Shown one piece after another: positions 9,046-18,494 of a stretch of DNA of 64,000 nt. Source of the DNA: Undibacterium_A arcticum. Lineage in GTDB: Bacteria; Pseudomonadota; Gammaproteobacteria; Burkholderiales; Burkholderiaceae_D. The DNA lies in assembly GCF_042660705.1 (NCBI RefSeq), contig NZ_JBHSUQ010000001.1, one strand, 5' to 3'. Within the stretch, counting starts at the first letter, position 1. Each line of letters starts with the position of its first letter. The translations under genes were made by a program, and so were the position numbers. The notes beneath the pieces are model-generated. The model saw only the letters and a program-made list of their open reading frames with translations. It was not told the origin of the DNA and did not search any database.

Positions 9046-9188
9046 TGGTATCCGGTTGAGGTGGTGGTTTTGTTCTGGCGCAATGGTAAATCAAAGTTAT
9101 TTGAAGCCTGCCCGCGCCGGTGATATACCCTTTTCAATACCAATAAAAAACGCCGCATCCGGACGCGCATCAATCAGGGAGAGGCAAC

Positions 9189-9719
9189 ATGAACATCCAG
9201 TGGCTGACGGTTGCACTCTTCGGTCTGTCGGGCGCCGTCAGCGGCGTCGTCACGGCAGAACCGCTGGGCGTCAAACCGGGATTGTGGGAAATGATCCATG
9301 TTTCCGAAATCAGCGGCATGCCGGCCATCCCGCCCGAGGCCATGGCGCGCATGACGCCGGAACAAAGGGCGCGGATCGAACAGGCGCTGGCGGCACATGC
9401 CGGCGCGCCCACCACCCAGACGCGGCAGTCCTGCGTCACCAAGGACAAACTGGAACGGCCGTTTGCGCCGGACGCGCGCTCGGGCAAAGACTGCAAGCAT
9501 ACCGTAGTCAGCAGTTCGAGCCGAAAACAGGAAATTCACATGGAATGCAATGGCCGCGTCAAGAGCAGCGGCGATCTGCGGATCGAGGCGATCACGCCCG
9601 AGAACATCAAGGGCGACTTTCACATGGTCAGCGGTGATCCCGCGCATCCGATGAATGTCAGGATGAACATCGTCGGCAAATGGCTGGGCGCGGATTGCGG
9701 CAAGCTGGCGGAGCACTGA
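9189..9719 (+). CDS. DUF3617 family exported protein
   Basis: This 176-aa protein has a Sec signal peptide (MNIQWLTVALFGLSGAVSG, cleavage near VVTA-EP) and the family opening LGVKPGLWEM. A Met/Pro/Ala/Gln-rich helix and paired cysteines (SCVTKDKL, DCKH, ECNG, DCGK) suggest disulfides in the periplasm. Such proteins are common in Burkholderiales and have no established function. A strong GGAGAGG lies 5 nt before the ATG. It stands alone between a cupin and a possible Tgl-like gene. Confidence 0.8.
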   Translation: MNIQWLTVALFGLSGAVSGVVTAEPLGVKPGLWEMIHVSEISGMPAIPPEAMARMTPEQRARIEQALAAHAGAPTTQTRQSCVTKDKLERPFAPDARSGKDCKHTVVSSSSRKQEIHMECNGRVKSSGDLRIEAITPENIKGDFHMVSGDPAHPMNVRMNIVGKWLGADCGKLAEH

Positions 9720-9873
9720 ATCGCTGATCTGCGCTATCCCAAATTCGATTCGACTGAGCGTGTCAGGTCAGGGCGAATGATCAAGGTCTTCGCCTTGTCT
9801 GTTGTCGGGGACATCTGATTCGGTACTGTCGGCTCGCGCATCAATGAATTGCTGAATTGCGGAAGGCTTATTC

Positions 9874-11108
9874 ATGTCCAGCTTGGTCAAAACTCGCGTC
9901 AACGTGGCGCTCGGCTTACTGTGCGTCATGAGCGCCGCCCGCGCCGGTATGCTGGCGCCCGAATCTGGCACCGCCTCCACCCAGCACGCGCCGCCAATCA
10001 GCGGCGTGATGTTCTCCTGTCCGCTTGAACAAATCGCCGAGTTACATCGGGACATGGTCGCTTACCTGCGCGAACTGGGGATTGGCAAGGACCTGGTGGT
10101 CAAGATCGAACCGGCTGGCGGCACCCTTGTGTACACACTGGCCACGCCGGCAGCGGACACCGACACCTTGAGCTTCAAGGGCCGCGAGCAATACCGTATC
10201 AAGGACGAGCTTGTGCGCCTGCCTGCCAAGGGGGGCAATACCCGTGCGGTGAGCACGGTATCCAAAAAAGAAATCCTGCTGGCGCTGCTGCAGCATGGTC
10301 GGTTGACGAATTTCAGCGGCGTGGCCTGCACCCTGGACGCCTTGCGCGACCACGTGGGCATGCGCCAAAACACGGTGGCGTGGACGGACAAGCTGTCATG
10401 GGGCTGGCCCGATGGCCGCCCGGCTTACTGGAACAGCAAAAATGGCACAAGGGTACGCCGCTTGCCAGCGTGAGCGTGGACAACGCGCTGCTGGATGCCT
10501 TCCTCAGGCAGGACAGATATCGCATTGGCTGCTATGCGGCCAGCAAACTCAGCTACGCCCATGCCGTGCTTGACTACTACGTGCGCGTCAAGAAGGATCC
10601 GGCCAAGGCAGCGCTGGTGCGCGCGCGCCTGATGCATGACAAGGAGCCGCTGGTCGGCGTGGAACCCGCGGCCATGTGGGACTTCGAGAAAGACTTCGAC
10701 GCCGATGAGCGCGACATCCCCGGCAAAATTTTGAGCATCAAGCGCGGCGTTGCCCCGGGCAACTTCGTTCCGGGCGACTGGGTCTATCTGCTCAACACGG
10801 ATGAAGTAACGTATAAAAAGACCGGCTACGAAGGCTCCAATGCGGTTTACCTGGGGCGTGGCAAGTTTGGCGATTATTACAACGATCACCGCCATGCGTA
10901 CACGTATTCGGAGAAGGTGGATGAGGTCTACCAGTGGCGCCACGGTGTGTTCAGCCGCAGCCGCGACGCCCACAAGATCAAACCGCTCAGCGACGGGGAC
11001 GTCGTGCGCTTGAGCGCGACTCCGGCAGAGGGGGGGCTGTTGCTGGACTTTCGCGTGGCGCCGTACCTGTTTGGTTACGAAGAGCTGCCTGCACTGCCTC
11101 CGCGCTGA
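9874..11108 (+). CDS. Exported protein, possible Tgl-like transglutaminase fold (frame interrupted near 10440)
   Basis: The first part (to the five-A run at 10438-10442) has a signal peptide ending in AARA. The second frame continues KWHKGTPLASVSVDNALLDA to 11108; one extra A joins them into a 411-aa protein. The C-terminal half contains RIGCYAASKLSYAHAVLDYY, then FVPGDWVYLLN and EGSNAVYLGRGKF. This order resembles Bacillus Tgl protein-glutamine gamma-glutamyltransferase, where a FECATA cysteine precedes a GDCLYFKNP segment and GENVILLG. The Tgl glutamate in GEN is not obviously kept. The homology is weak and by eye only, so crosslinking activity is a hypothesis. A promoter and partners are not visible. 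Confidence 0.55.
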
Positions 11109-11186
11109 ATCGCGGGGTGGGTGCCAGCCAGTGCTGCGCCGACGCCGATGTCGTGTGTGCGCGCGACCGACGATCCCGCACCGGCA

Positions 11187-12664
11187 TCACGTCATCCGGT
11201 TCTTCGACAGCGGCGGATTCTTCGCGAAATAGCGCTTGATGCCCTTCATTACCGCTTCCGCCATCTGGTCCTGGTAGGCATCGTCGGTCAGCTTCGCCTC
11301 TTCTTCCGGGTTGGAAATGAAGGCGGTCTCGATCAGGATCGACGGGATGTCGGGCGCCTTCAGCACCGCAAAGCCGGCCTGTTCGACCGCGCCGCGATGC
11401 AGCTTGTTGATGCCGCCGATTTCGCCCAGCACCGCCTTGCCCAGCTTCATGCTGTCGTTGATCTGGGCGGTGGTCGACAGGTCCAGCAGCACGCTTGTCA
11501 GCTGCCGGTCCTGACCCTTGAAGTTGACGCCGCCGATCTGGTCGGCAGAATTTTCCTTGTTGGCGAGCCAGCGCGCCGCCGTCGACGACGCGCCTTTTTC
11601 CGACAGCACGAACACCGACGAACCGCGCGCGGTCGATTCGACGAAGGCGTCGGCGTGAATCGACATGAATAAATCGGCCTGCACCTTGCGTGCCTTTTGC
11701 ACGCGCACATTCAGCGGCACGAAAAAGTCGGCATCGCGCGTCAGCATCACGCGCATGTTCGGCTGTTGCTCGATCTTGGCCTTCAGGCGTTTGGCGATCG
11801 CCAGCACCACGTCCTTTTCGCGGCTGCCGGATTTGCCGATCGCGCCCGGGTCCTCGCCGCCGTGGCCGGGGTCGAGTGCAATCGTGATCATGCGCGTCAC
11901 TTGCGGCACCCGATCGGACTTCGGCTCCGGTTTTGGTTCCAGCTTCGGATCGGCTTTGGGATCCCATCTGGCGCCCGGTGTTTCGTCCGGCCCGGTTTTC
12001 AGCTCCGGCGGATAGTCCGCCAGTGGCGGCACGCTTTCAGACTTGAGCGCGCTCTGCCATTCGGGCAACAGCGCCGGCGGGTTGACCGGATCGTTCGACC
12101 ATTCGCCTTTTTCGATCAGCGCGGCGATCGGGTCGGGCGCGTTGACCGGATACAGGTCGAGCACCAGCCGGTGCGCATAGGTGCCGACCGGCGCCAGCGT
12201 GAACACTTGCGGCTTGACCGCTTCCTTCAGGTCGAACACCAGCCGCACCACGTTCGGCTTGTTCTGGCCGACCCGCACTTGCTTGATGTAGGGGTCGTTC
12301 GACTGGATCTTCGCCACCAGTTGCTTCAGGGTCGGATTCAGCTCGAGACCCTCGATATCGACCACCAGCCGGTCCGGGTCCCTGACCACGAAATGGCTGG
12401 CTTTCAGGTCGCTGTCGTTTCCAGCGTGACGCGGGTATAGTCGTCCGCCGGCCACACGCGCACCGCCAAAATTTGCGCCGCATGTGCCAGGTTCGGCAAC
12501 AGGGCCGGGGCGATCACCGCCAACAACAAGGTGCCGCCGGCTTTCAGCACGGTGCGGCGGGTGGTGCGATTGGATACAGGGGGCGCAGGGTCAGCGCCGC
12601 CACGGTCGACGTCCAGCATGGAGGGTGTTACAGGTTGGGCGCGAAATGGAGGCGTGCGAGGCAT
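11187..12664 (-). CDS. amiC: N-acetylmuramoyl-L-alanine amidase AmiC (frame interrupted near 12420)
   Basis: This periplasmic zinc amidase cleaves septal peptidoglycan at cell separation. A twin-arginine signal (NRTTRRTVLKAGGTLLLAV) precedes an AMIN domain (roughly residues 60-180), a proline/lysine linker, and the Amidase_3 domain. The last begins ALDPGHGGEDPGAIG, continues with MSIHADAFV and ends near SILIETAFISN, supplying the zinc and catalytic His/Glu residues. The frame breaks at TTT 12418-12420; adding one base restores TLENDSDLKASHF and a ~492-aa protein. The ATG at 12664 has AAAGG upstream and overlaps the tsaE end by 37 bp; a second start at 12619 would avoid the overlap. Confidence 0.93.
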
Positions 12665-13113
12665 TGAAAACCTTTGTCAGACAACGCTTCCAATTCTACA
12701 TCACGTCCCTCGCCGCGGACGCTCAAAAACACCTGGATGTCCGGCGGCGGCAACACTTGCTCGGCCTTTTCCGGCCATTCGACGACGCAGATGTTGTGTT
12801 GGTTGAAATGTTCGCGAAAACCGGCATCGAGAAATTCTTCCGCGCCCGCCATCCGGTACAGGTCGAAATGGATCAGCGTCACCGGCTGGCCGCGCAATTG
12901 CAGCAGATACGGTTCGGCCAGCGTATAGGTCGGGCTCTTGACGTGCCCTTCATAGCCGGCGGCATGCAACAGCGCACGGGTCAGCGCGGTCTTGCCGGCG
13001 CCGAGATCGCCGTGCAGGTAGATCGCGAGGCCGGGCGCGAGCGCATGCGCCAGCGATTTGCCGAGCGCGCCGGTGCCGGCTTCATCGTTCAGGTGGGTCT
13101 TATAGTGCTGCAT
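12628..13113 (-). CDS. tsaE: tRNA threonylcarbamoyladenosine biosynthesis ATPase TsaE
   Basis: TsaE is the ATPase that works with TsaB and TsaD to make the universal t6A37 modification. The 161-aa product has Walker A GDLGAGKTALTR, the family motif VKSPTYTLAEPY, a Walker B-like LIHFDLYRM and the closing VVEWPEKAE. The start at 13113 (MQHYKTHLNDE) was preferred on family length; an in-frame ATG at 13140 is possible and neither has a clear ribosome site. It overlaps amiC downstream, a common beta/gammaproteobacterial pairing. Its partner TsaD is encoded in this window at 35467-36501. Confidence 0.95.
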   Translation of the reverse strand: MQHYKTHLNDEAGTGALGKSLAHALAPGLAIYLHGDLGAGKTALTRALLHAAGYEGHVKSPTYTLAEPYLLQLRGQPVTLIHFDLYRMAGAEEFLDAGFREHFNQHNICVVEWPEKAEQVLPPPDIQVFLSVRGEGRDVELEALSDKGFQCLARLHFAPNL

Positions 13114-13168
13114 CGCATAAAATGGTGGTTTAAGTTGCATGGTCGTCGAGCGAATCCCTGGCGCGAAT

Positions 13169-13189
13169 ATACTCCTGTGGCATGAGTAT
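13169..13189. promoter_or_regulatory. Inverted repeat ATACTC-N9-GAGTAT between tsaE and queG
   Basis: Perfect 6-bp arms separated by 9 bp sit in the divergent tsaE/queG control region. TATACT at 13168-13173 could double as a -10 element for queG. A further ATACTCC occurs at 13223. The combination suggests promoter plus operator function, but no regulator is evident. Confidence 0.35.
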
Positions 13190-13302
13190 CGGTCGCGCAA
13201 GGAACTGGCTCGGCATGTTGCCATACTCCATCATAAATCAATCCGGTCCACCCACGCACGCGATCCATGGCATGCCACGCGCCGACACCATTCAAGAATT
13301 CC

Positions 13303-14391
13303 ATGATTCCAGCCAGTGATTTGCCCGCCCTCGCACTCAGCATCAAGGCCTGGGGCCGCGAGCTCGGTTTTGCCGAGATCCGGATCGCCGACGTCGATCT
13401 GGCGATGGCCGAAGCGGGCCTGCGCGACTGGTTGGCGCTAGGCATGCACGGCGACATGGATTATATGGCGTCGCACGGCATGAAACGCGCGCGCCCGGCC
13501 GAGCTGGTGCCGGGCACGGTGCGCGCGATCATGGCGCGCATGGATTATCTGCCGGCCACGCTCGGCACCGACTGGCGCGGGGCTGAACAGGCGCGCCAGC
13601 AGGACCCGGCGGCCGCGAATATCTCGATGTACGCGCGCGGGCGCGACTATCACAAGGTGCTGCGGGCGCGCCTGCAGCAGCTGGCCGATCGGATCGCCGG
13701 CGAGGTCGGGCCGTTTGGCCATCGCGTGTTTACCGATTCGGCGCCGGTGATGGAAGTGGCGCTGGCAGAAAAGTCCGGCCTCGGCTGGCGCGGCAAGCAC
13801 ACCCTGCTGCTGAACCGCGAAGGTGGCTCGATGTTTTTCCTGGGCGAGATCCTGATCGACCTGGCACTGCCGGTCGACGCACCGGCCAGCGACCATTGCG
13901 GGCAATGCCGCGCCTGCATTGACGTCTGCCCGACGCAGGCCATCCTAGGCCCCTACCGGCTCGATGCGCGGCGCTGCATTGCCTATCTGACGATCGAGCT
14001 GAAGGGCAGCATTCCGCTGGAACTGCGGCCGCTGATCGGCAATCGCGTGTACGGTTGCGACGATTGCCAGCTGGTGTGCCCGTGGAACAAGTTCGCGCAG
14101 CGCGCCACGCTGGACGATTTCGATGTGCGCAACGGACTCGACAGTGCAACGATGGTCGAGTTGTTCGGCTGGAGCGAGGAAGATTTCAATCGCAAGCTGG
14201 AAGGCAGCCCGATCCGCCGCATCGGGCATGAGCGCTGGCTGCGCAATCTGGCGGTGGGACTGGGCAATGCGGCGGCTGCCGGCTGTGCGCAGCCGCAGAT
14301 CGTGGCCGCGCTGCAGGCGCGCGCGGCGCATCCATCGGCGCTGGTGCGCGAACACGTCGCCTGGGCGCTCGCCAGGCATGTGCCGGCTTAA
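13303..14391 (+). CDS. queG: Epoxyqueuosine reductase QueG
   Basis: QueG reduces epoxyqueuosine to queuosine in tRNA using a cobalamin cofactor and two [4Fe-4S] clusters. The product (~362 aa) has the family segment GDMDYMASH near the N-terminus, EKSGLGWRGKHTLLLN around the active site and the twin-cluster motifs CGQCRACIDVCPTQAI and CDDCQLVCPWNK. A HEAT-like C-terminal region (AVGLGNAAAAG...) follows as usual. It is divergent from tsaE, an arrangement frequent in betaproteobacteria. ATG 13303 (MIPASDLPAL) was chosen; an upstream ATG at 13267 would add 12 residues. Confidence 0.95.
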   Translation: MIPASDLPALALSIKAWGRELGFAEIRIADVDLAMAEAGLRDWLALGMHGDMDYMASHGMKRARPAELVPGTVRAIMARMDYLPATLGTDWRGAEQARQQDPAAANISMYARGRDYHKVLRARLQQLADRIAGEVGPFGHRVFTDSAPVMEVALAEKSGLGWRGKHTLLLNREGGSMFFLGEILIDLALPVDAPASDHCGQCRACIDVCPTQAILGPYRLDARRCIAYLTIELKGSIPLELRPLIGNRVYGCDDCQLVCPWNKFAQRATLDDFDVRNGLDSATMVELFGWSEEDFNRKLEGSPIRRIGHERWLRNLAVGLGNAAAAGCAQPQIVAALQARAAHPSALVREHVAWALARHVPA

Positions 14392-14467
14392 CAGCAAGTA
14401 GGATGGGTGCAACCCATCAGTGCGGAGGTGGGATGATGGGTAGCAGCCATTCTGCGGTACTAAAAAT

Positions 14468-14483
14468 ATACTGGGTATAGTAT
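14468..14483. promoter_or_regulatory. ATACT-N6-AGTAT dyad between convergent queG and the AEC gene
   Basis: ATACTGGGTATAGTAT repeats the half-sites and spacing seen at 300 and 3313. The flanking genes converge, so a classical promoter role is unlikely here. Nearby (14532) TACTCC is followed 11 bp later by TTCTCC. The 14392-14562 gap holds no gene. Confidence 0.3.
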
Positions 14484-14562
14484 TTATTGGTGGCCTTTAT
14501 TTACATGCGGGTAAGGCGCTAATTTTTCCTATACTCCCGTATTTCTCCCATTCCGGTGCGGA

Positions 14563-15453
14563 TCAATGCACCAGCGCCAGCCACAACGGCAGCGTCGCGA
14601 CCGACAGCAAGGTACTGGCCGACACCAGGAAGGCGACATACGGGCCGTTGCCGCCCAGCCGGGCGGCCAGCACATAGCAGCTCGATGCGGTCGGCAGGGC
14701 GCAGAAGATGACGACGATCTGTAACTGCGGTTGCGGCAAACCGGCCCAGCGCCCCAGAATGAATGCCGCTGCCGGCACCAGCAACAACTTTACGGCAAAG
14801 AAGTAGGCCGCCAGACCCCTGGCTTGATGCAGGCCGGACAGGCGCAGCCCGGCGCCGACTGCGATCAACCCTAACGCGATCGATGCACTGCCCATGCGCG
14901 ACAGGATGGCGCCCGCCACTTCCGGCAGTTGCAGACCTAGCAGGCTGTAGGCGGTGCCGCCGGCGGCGGCGATCAGCAGCGGGTTTTTCGCCAGTTCTTT
15001 CAGCAAACCGCCGCTTTTGTGCACCAGCGCATGGACCGCCGCGGCATTGCACAGCGGTACGGCAAAGCCGATCAGCACGGCCATCAAGGCGGTACCGTGC
15101 TCGCCGGCCAAGCGTGACGCCAGCGCTAACCCGATGTAGGAGTTGAAGCGGAACGCGGTTTGCACGCCCGATTCGAACAGCATCGCGCCGGGCCGAAACA
15201 GTGGCTTGGCCAGCCAGCCGCAGGCGATGCCGAGCGCGAGCGCCGCCAGCGCTGTCTGCACCAGTTTGCCGACGGTCAGGAAATCGAATGTGGTGCGGGC
15301 GGTCGAGTAAAACAGCAACGCCGGAAACAGCAGGAAGTAGACGAATTTTTCCAGGCCGATCCAAAACTCTGTGCCCCAGTCGGTGACCCGGATCAGGATG
15401 AAACCGATCAGGATCAGGCTGAAATCGGGCAGCAGCAGGGTGGCAATCGTCAT
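14563..15453 (-). CDS. AEC-family (auxin efflux carrier-like) transporter
   Basis: This ~296-aa protein is almost wholly hydrophobic, with about ten predicted membrane spans arranged as two halves, as in the AEC/BART superfamily. Recognisable segments are FSLILIGFILIRVTDWG at the N-terminus, GVQTAFRFNSYIGLALA in the middle and VIFCALPTASSCYVLA near the C-terminus, the last resembling the conserved half-site of this family. Bacterial members carry malate, malonate or other organic anions. The adjacent dctSR genes are compatible with a dicarboxylate substrate, but that is inference. The start at 15453 (MTIATLLLPD) was chosen over a longer form. Confidence 0.85.
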   Translation of the reverse strand: MTIATLLLPDFSLILIGFILIRVTDWGTEFWIGLEKFVYFLLFPALLFYSTARTTFDFLTVGKLVQTALAALALGIACGWLAKPLFRPGAMLFESGVQTAFRFNSYIGLALASRLAGEHGTALMAVLIGFAVPLCNAAAVHALVHKSGGLLKELAKNPLLIAAAGGTAYSLLGLQLPEVAGAILSRMGSASIALGLIAVGAGLRLSGLHQARGLAAYFFAVKLLLVPAAAFILGRWAGLPQPQLQIVVIFCALPTASSCYVLAARLGGNGPYVAFLVSASTLLSVATLPLWLALVH

Positions 15454-15526
15454 CGGCAGTTCACCAGGATTTCGGCGACATCGCATCGATATCTCATCGA
15501 CGTTCGATGCTTGTTGTATATGGTGT

Positions 15527-16117
15527 TTACTTTAGCAAGCCAGCCAATTCAACTGCCGTCTTGACGTTCATCTTGTCGAAAATATGCGCGCGGTGTACTT
15601 CGACGGTGCGCATGCTGATGCCGAGCTTGTCGGCGATCACCTTGTTCATCTTGCCGATCAGGATCAGGTCCAGCACTTCGCGTTCGCGCGCCGACAGCGT
15701 CGCCAGCCGCGCATGCACCGCCGCGCGCGTGCCGGCCTGCAGCGACGCGCCCAATGCCTCCTGCACCCGCTCCATCAGCTTGTTGTCGTTGAACGGCTTT
15801 TCAAAAAAGTCGAAGGCGCCGCGCTTCAGGCTGTCGACCGCCATCGGCACGTCGCCGTGGCCGGTCAGGAAGATCACCGGCAGCCTTTGCGTCAATCCCC
15901 GCGCGGCCATCGCATCGAACAGCGCAATGCCGCTCATGCCCGGCATCCGCACGTCGAGCAGCACGCAGTCGCCGGAGGGATCGAAAACGATGTCGGTCGT
16001 CACCCAGGCCAGAAATTTTTCCGGGTTGTCGTGCACGGTGGCGGCGATGCCGCAGGACTGCGCCAGCCAGCTGAGGGAGTCGCGGACCGCTTCTTCGTCG
16101 TCGATGATGTGCAGCAT
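15527..16117 (-). CDS. dctR: Two-component response regulator, FixJ/DctR type
   Basis: This 196-aa regulator has a receiver domain with acidic pocket DDEE, phosphoacceptor Asp in CVLLDVRMPGMSG (~residue 55), T in FLTGHGDVPMAV and K in FFEKPF. A C-terminal LuxR-type helix-turn-helix follows (LSAREREVLDLILIGKMNKV, then SMRTVEVHRAHIFDKM). The start codon overlaps the kinase stop as TAATG, so the two are translationally coupled. It probably activates the divergent TRAP dicarboxylate transporter genes, as Rhodobacter DctR does. The symbol is assigned by context. Confidence 0.85.
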   Translation of the reverse strand: MLHIIDDEEAVRDSLSWLAQSCGIAATVHDNPEKFLAWVTTDIVFDPSGDCVLLDVRMPGMSGIALFDAMAARGLTQRLPVIFLTGHGDVPMAVDSLKRGAFDFFEKPFNDNKLMERVQEALGASLQAGTRAAVHARLATLSAREREVLDLILIGKMNKVIADKLGISMRTVEVHRAHIFDKMNVKTAVELAGLLK

Positions 16118-18197
16118 TAACTGTCCTTATGTGTGATTGACTGTCCGCTGGCCGACTGCTCCGGTACGGTCGTCGGGGCCGGGTCCATCGCAGGGTTTGG
16201 TGGCGGGTGTTGCGATGTGCCGGGCAAAATTGCCGGTAACGAAAAACGGAAGATGGTACCGCCGTTCGGGTTGTCCAGGTAGGTCAGCGTGCCGCCATGG
16301 AATTCGATGGCGCTGCGTGAGATGTTCAATCCCATCCCCATGCCTTCGGCCTTGGTCGAATAGAACGGCGAGAACAGGCGTTCGGCGACGTCGGCCGGGA
16401 TGCCATGGCCCTGATCGATCACCGACACCACCACCTGTGCCGGAGTGTCGTTGGACCAGCCGGCCACGATGCGCAGAATGCGTCGTGACGGCGGGCTGTC
16501 TTGCATCGCTTCGATGCCGTTGCGGGTCAGGTTCAGCAACACCTGCTCGAGCAGCACGCGGTCGGCCAGCACCGGCGGCAAATCGGGTGCGATGCGGACC
16601 TTGAGCGCGACGAAGAAGGGCTGCGCCTGCAGCTCGATCAGCGGCATCAGGCTGTCGATCAGCGCCGCCATGTCGACCGGGCAGCGGCTCGCTTCGCGCT
16701 TCTTGACGAAGGTATGGACGCTGCGGATGATATTGCCGGCACGCTGCGCCTGCGCACTGGCCTTTTCCAGCGCCGGCTTCAGTTGACTGGCGGCGGCCTG
16801 GCCCGCTGCCAGCAGGTTCAGCGCCCCGGTCATGTAACTCGAGATTGCCGCCAGCGGCTGGTTCAGCTCATGTGCCAGGGTCGAGGCGATCTCGCCCATG
16901 GTCGCCAGGCGCGCGCTCGCCTGCAATTTTTCTTGCTGGCGCCGGTTCAGTTCCTCGGCCTGTTTGCGCTCGCTGATGTCGAGGATCGAACCCATCCAGC
17001 CGGTTTGCTTGCCGGTGTCGTCGATCAGCGGCGCCTCGAAGATCAGGGCCGCGAAGCGCTCGCCGCTGGCACGCTGGAACACCGTCTCGAATTGTGGCGT
17101 GATGGTGCCGGCCAGTACTTGGGCGAAGCGCTGCTGATATTCGTCCATCACCTCCGGCGCCCAGTATGGCATCGGCGGCAAGCGGCCTAGCAGCTCCTCG
17201 GCCGAATACCCGACCATCCGGCAAAACGCGGGATTGACGTAGATCACGCGTCCTTCCAGGTCGCGCGCACGCAGGCCGGTCACCAGCGAATTTTCCATCG
17301 CACTGCGAAACAATACCTGGCGCCGCAACGCGCCTTCGGCGGCGAGGCGCCGGTTGATGTCGCGCCACAGCGCCCACAGGCTCCAGATCAGGCCGAGCGC
17401 GAGCGCGATGACCGAGCCGACCAGCAGATTCGGCAGCAGTCTGGCGGCGGTCTTGATGCTGTTGGTGCGCAGGCTGAGCGATACGCCGGGCAGATCGAGC
17501 GCGCGCTGGTGCGTGTAGACGCCACGGCCGATGCCGCCGGACGCGCGCTGGGCGATGGTGTTCTCATCGTTGTCGACCAGCCTGATCTCGTTTCCTGGGC
17601 GAACCACCACGGCACCATTTCATCGAGGATGTCGGCCACCAGGTAGCTGCCGATCAGGCTGCCGACGTATTGATCGCCGACGTACAGGGGCACGTGGTAG
17701 TCCATCAGCATCGGCCCCTTCTGACCGGCTGCCGGCGCGGGTTGGCTGTAGCGCGGTTTGCGGCTGCCGCGGGCGGTCTCCGCCGCCACTCGGGATGGTG
17801 CTGAAAAATCCTTCAGGGCGATCGGCATGTCGGCGGTCGAGCTGATCAGCCCGCCGTCGGCATCGAGCCACACCACCCGGTACAACTCGCGATTGTTGCT
17901 CAGCAGCGCGGTCATCCGTTCCCATAACTTTTTCTCGGATACGCTGCCGGTCGTGATTTCGTTTGCCGTCAGGCGGATGGCGTCTTCGTCGCGTCCAAGC
18001 TGGAAGCGGATAGTCTGCTCGACCCACAAGGTGTCGGCGATCAGCTGTTCCTGGCGCTCGTTGGCTTCCATCTGTTGCGCCTGCCACGGCAGCCACAGCA
18101 GCACCGCCAGAAATAACAGCACCAGCACGATGGGCGTGAGCCAGCGCAATGCGTGTCTGCGCTTGGGCCAGCGAAACTGAAATCGGGATTGCTTCAT
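16117..18197 (-). CDS. dctS: Sensor histidine kinase, DctS type (frame interrupted near 17594)
   Basis: The ~693-aa membrane kinase starts with a transmembrane helix (WLTPIVLVLLFLAVLLWL), has a long periplasmic sensor region and a second helix (LLVGSVIALALGLIWSLWAL). A PAS domain (GRVIYVNPAFCRMVGYSAEE) follows, then HisKA with HELNQPLAAISSYM (phospho-His) and an HATPase with NLTRNGIEAM and GMGMGLNISRS. The frame breaks where QGNEIRLVD should be read; one missing G in a short G run (CC on the plus strand at 17594-17595) explains it. It is coupled to dctR and divergent from dctP, so it likely senses C4-dicarboxylates outside the cell. Confidence 0.88.
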
Positions 18198-18344
18198 GGG
18201 CGTTAGTGTAAGACAAGCGCAGCGGTGTGAGGCAAGATGCGCACCAAACTTGGCGATAATCAGGAGCCGTATATATACTGGTAGTAACTTCTGTCTGGTA
18301 GCGCAATTAATATAAGCGACTGTTAGATATACTCCGACAAATAT

Positions 18345-18364
18345 CTACCGCATGGATGCGGTAG
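18345..18364. promoter_or_regulatory. 20-bp dyad in the dctS/dctP divergent promoter region
   Basis: Arms CTACCGCAT and ATGCGGTAG flank GG, forming a near-perfect dyad 131 bp before dctP. The rest of the 297-bp gap holds TATACT at 18328-18333 and a ribosome site AAGGAGG at 18481. The dyad is a natural candidate for a DctR or other operator. It could also act as an RNA hairpin in the dctP leader if transcription starts at the nearby -10-like TATACT. Confidence 0.4.
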
Positions 18365-18494
18365 AAGCCGGCTGCCGCAGCTGCCGGGCCGGTGCGTGGC
18401 TGTGGTTATCCACACTTGTGAGCGCGCGGAGGGCTGCAGACAATATGCCATTGTTCTCAATATCAATTCCATAACAATCCAAGGAGGCCCGGCC

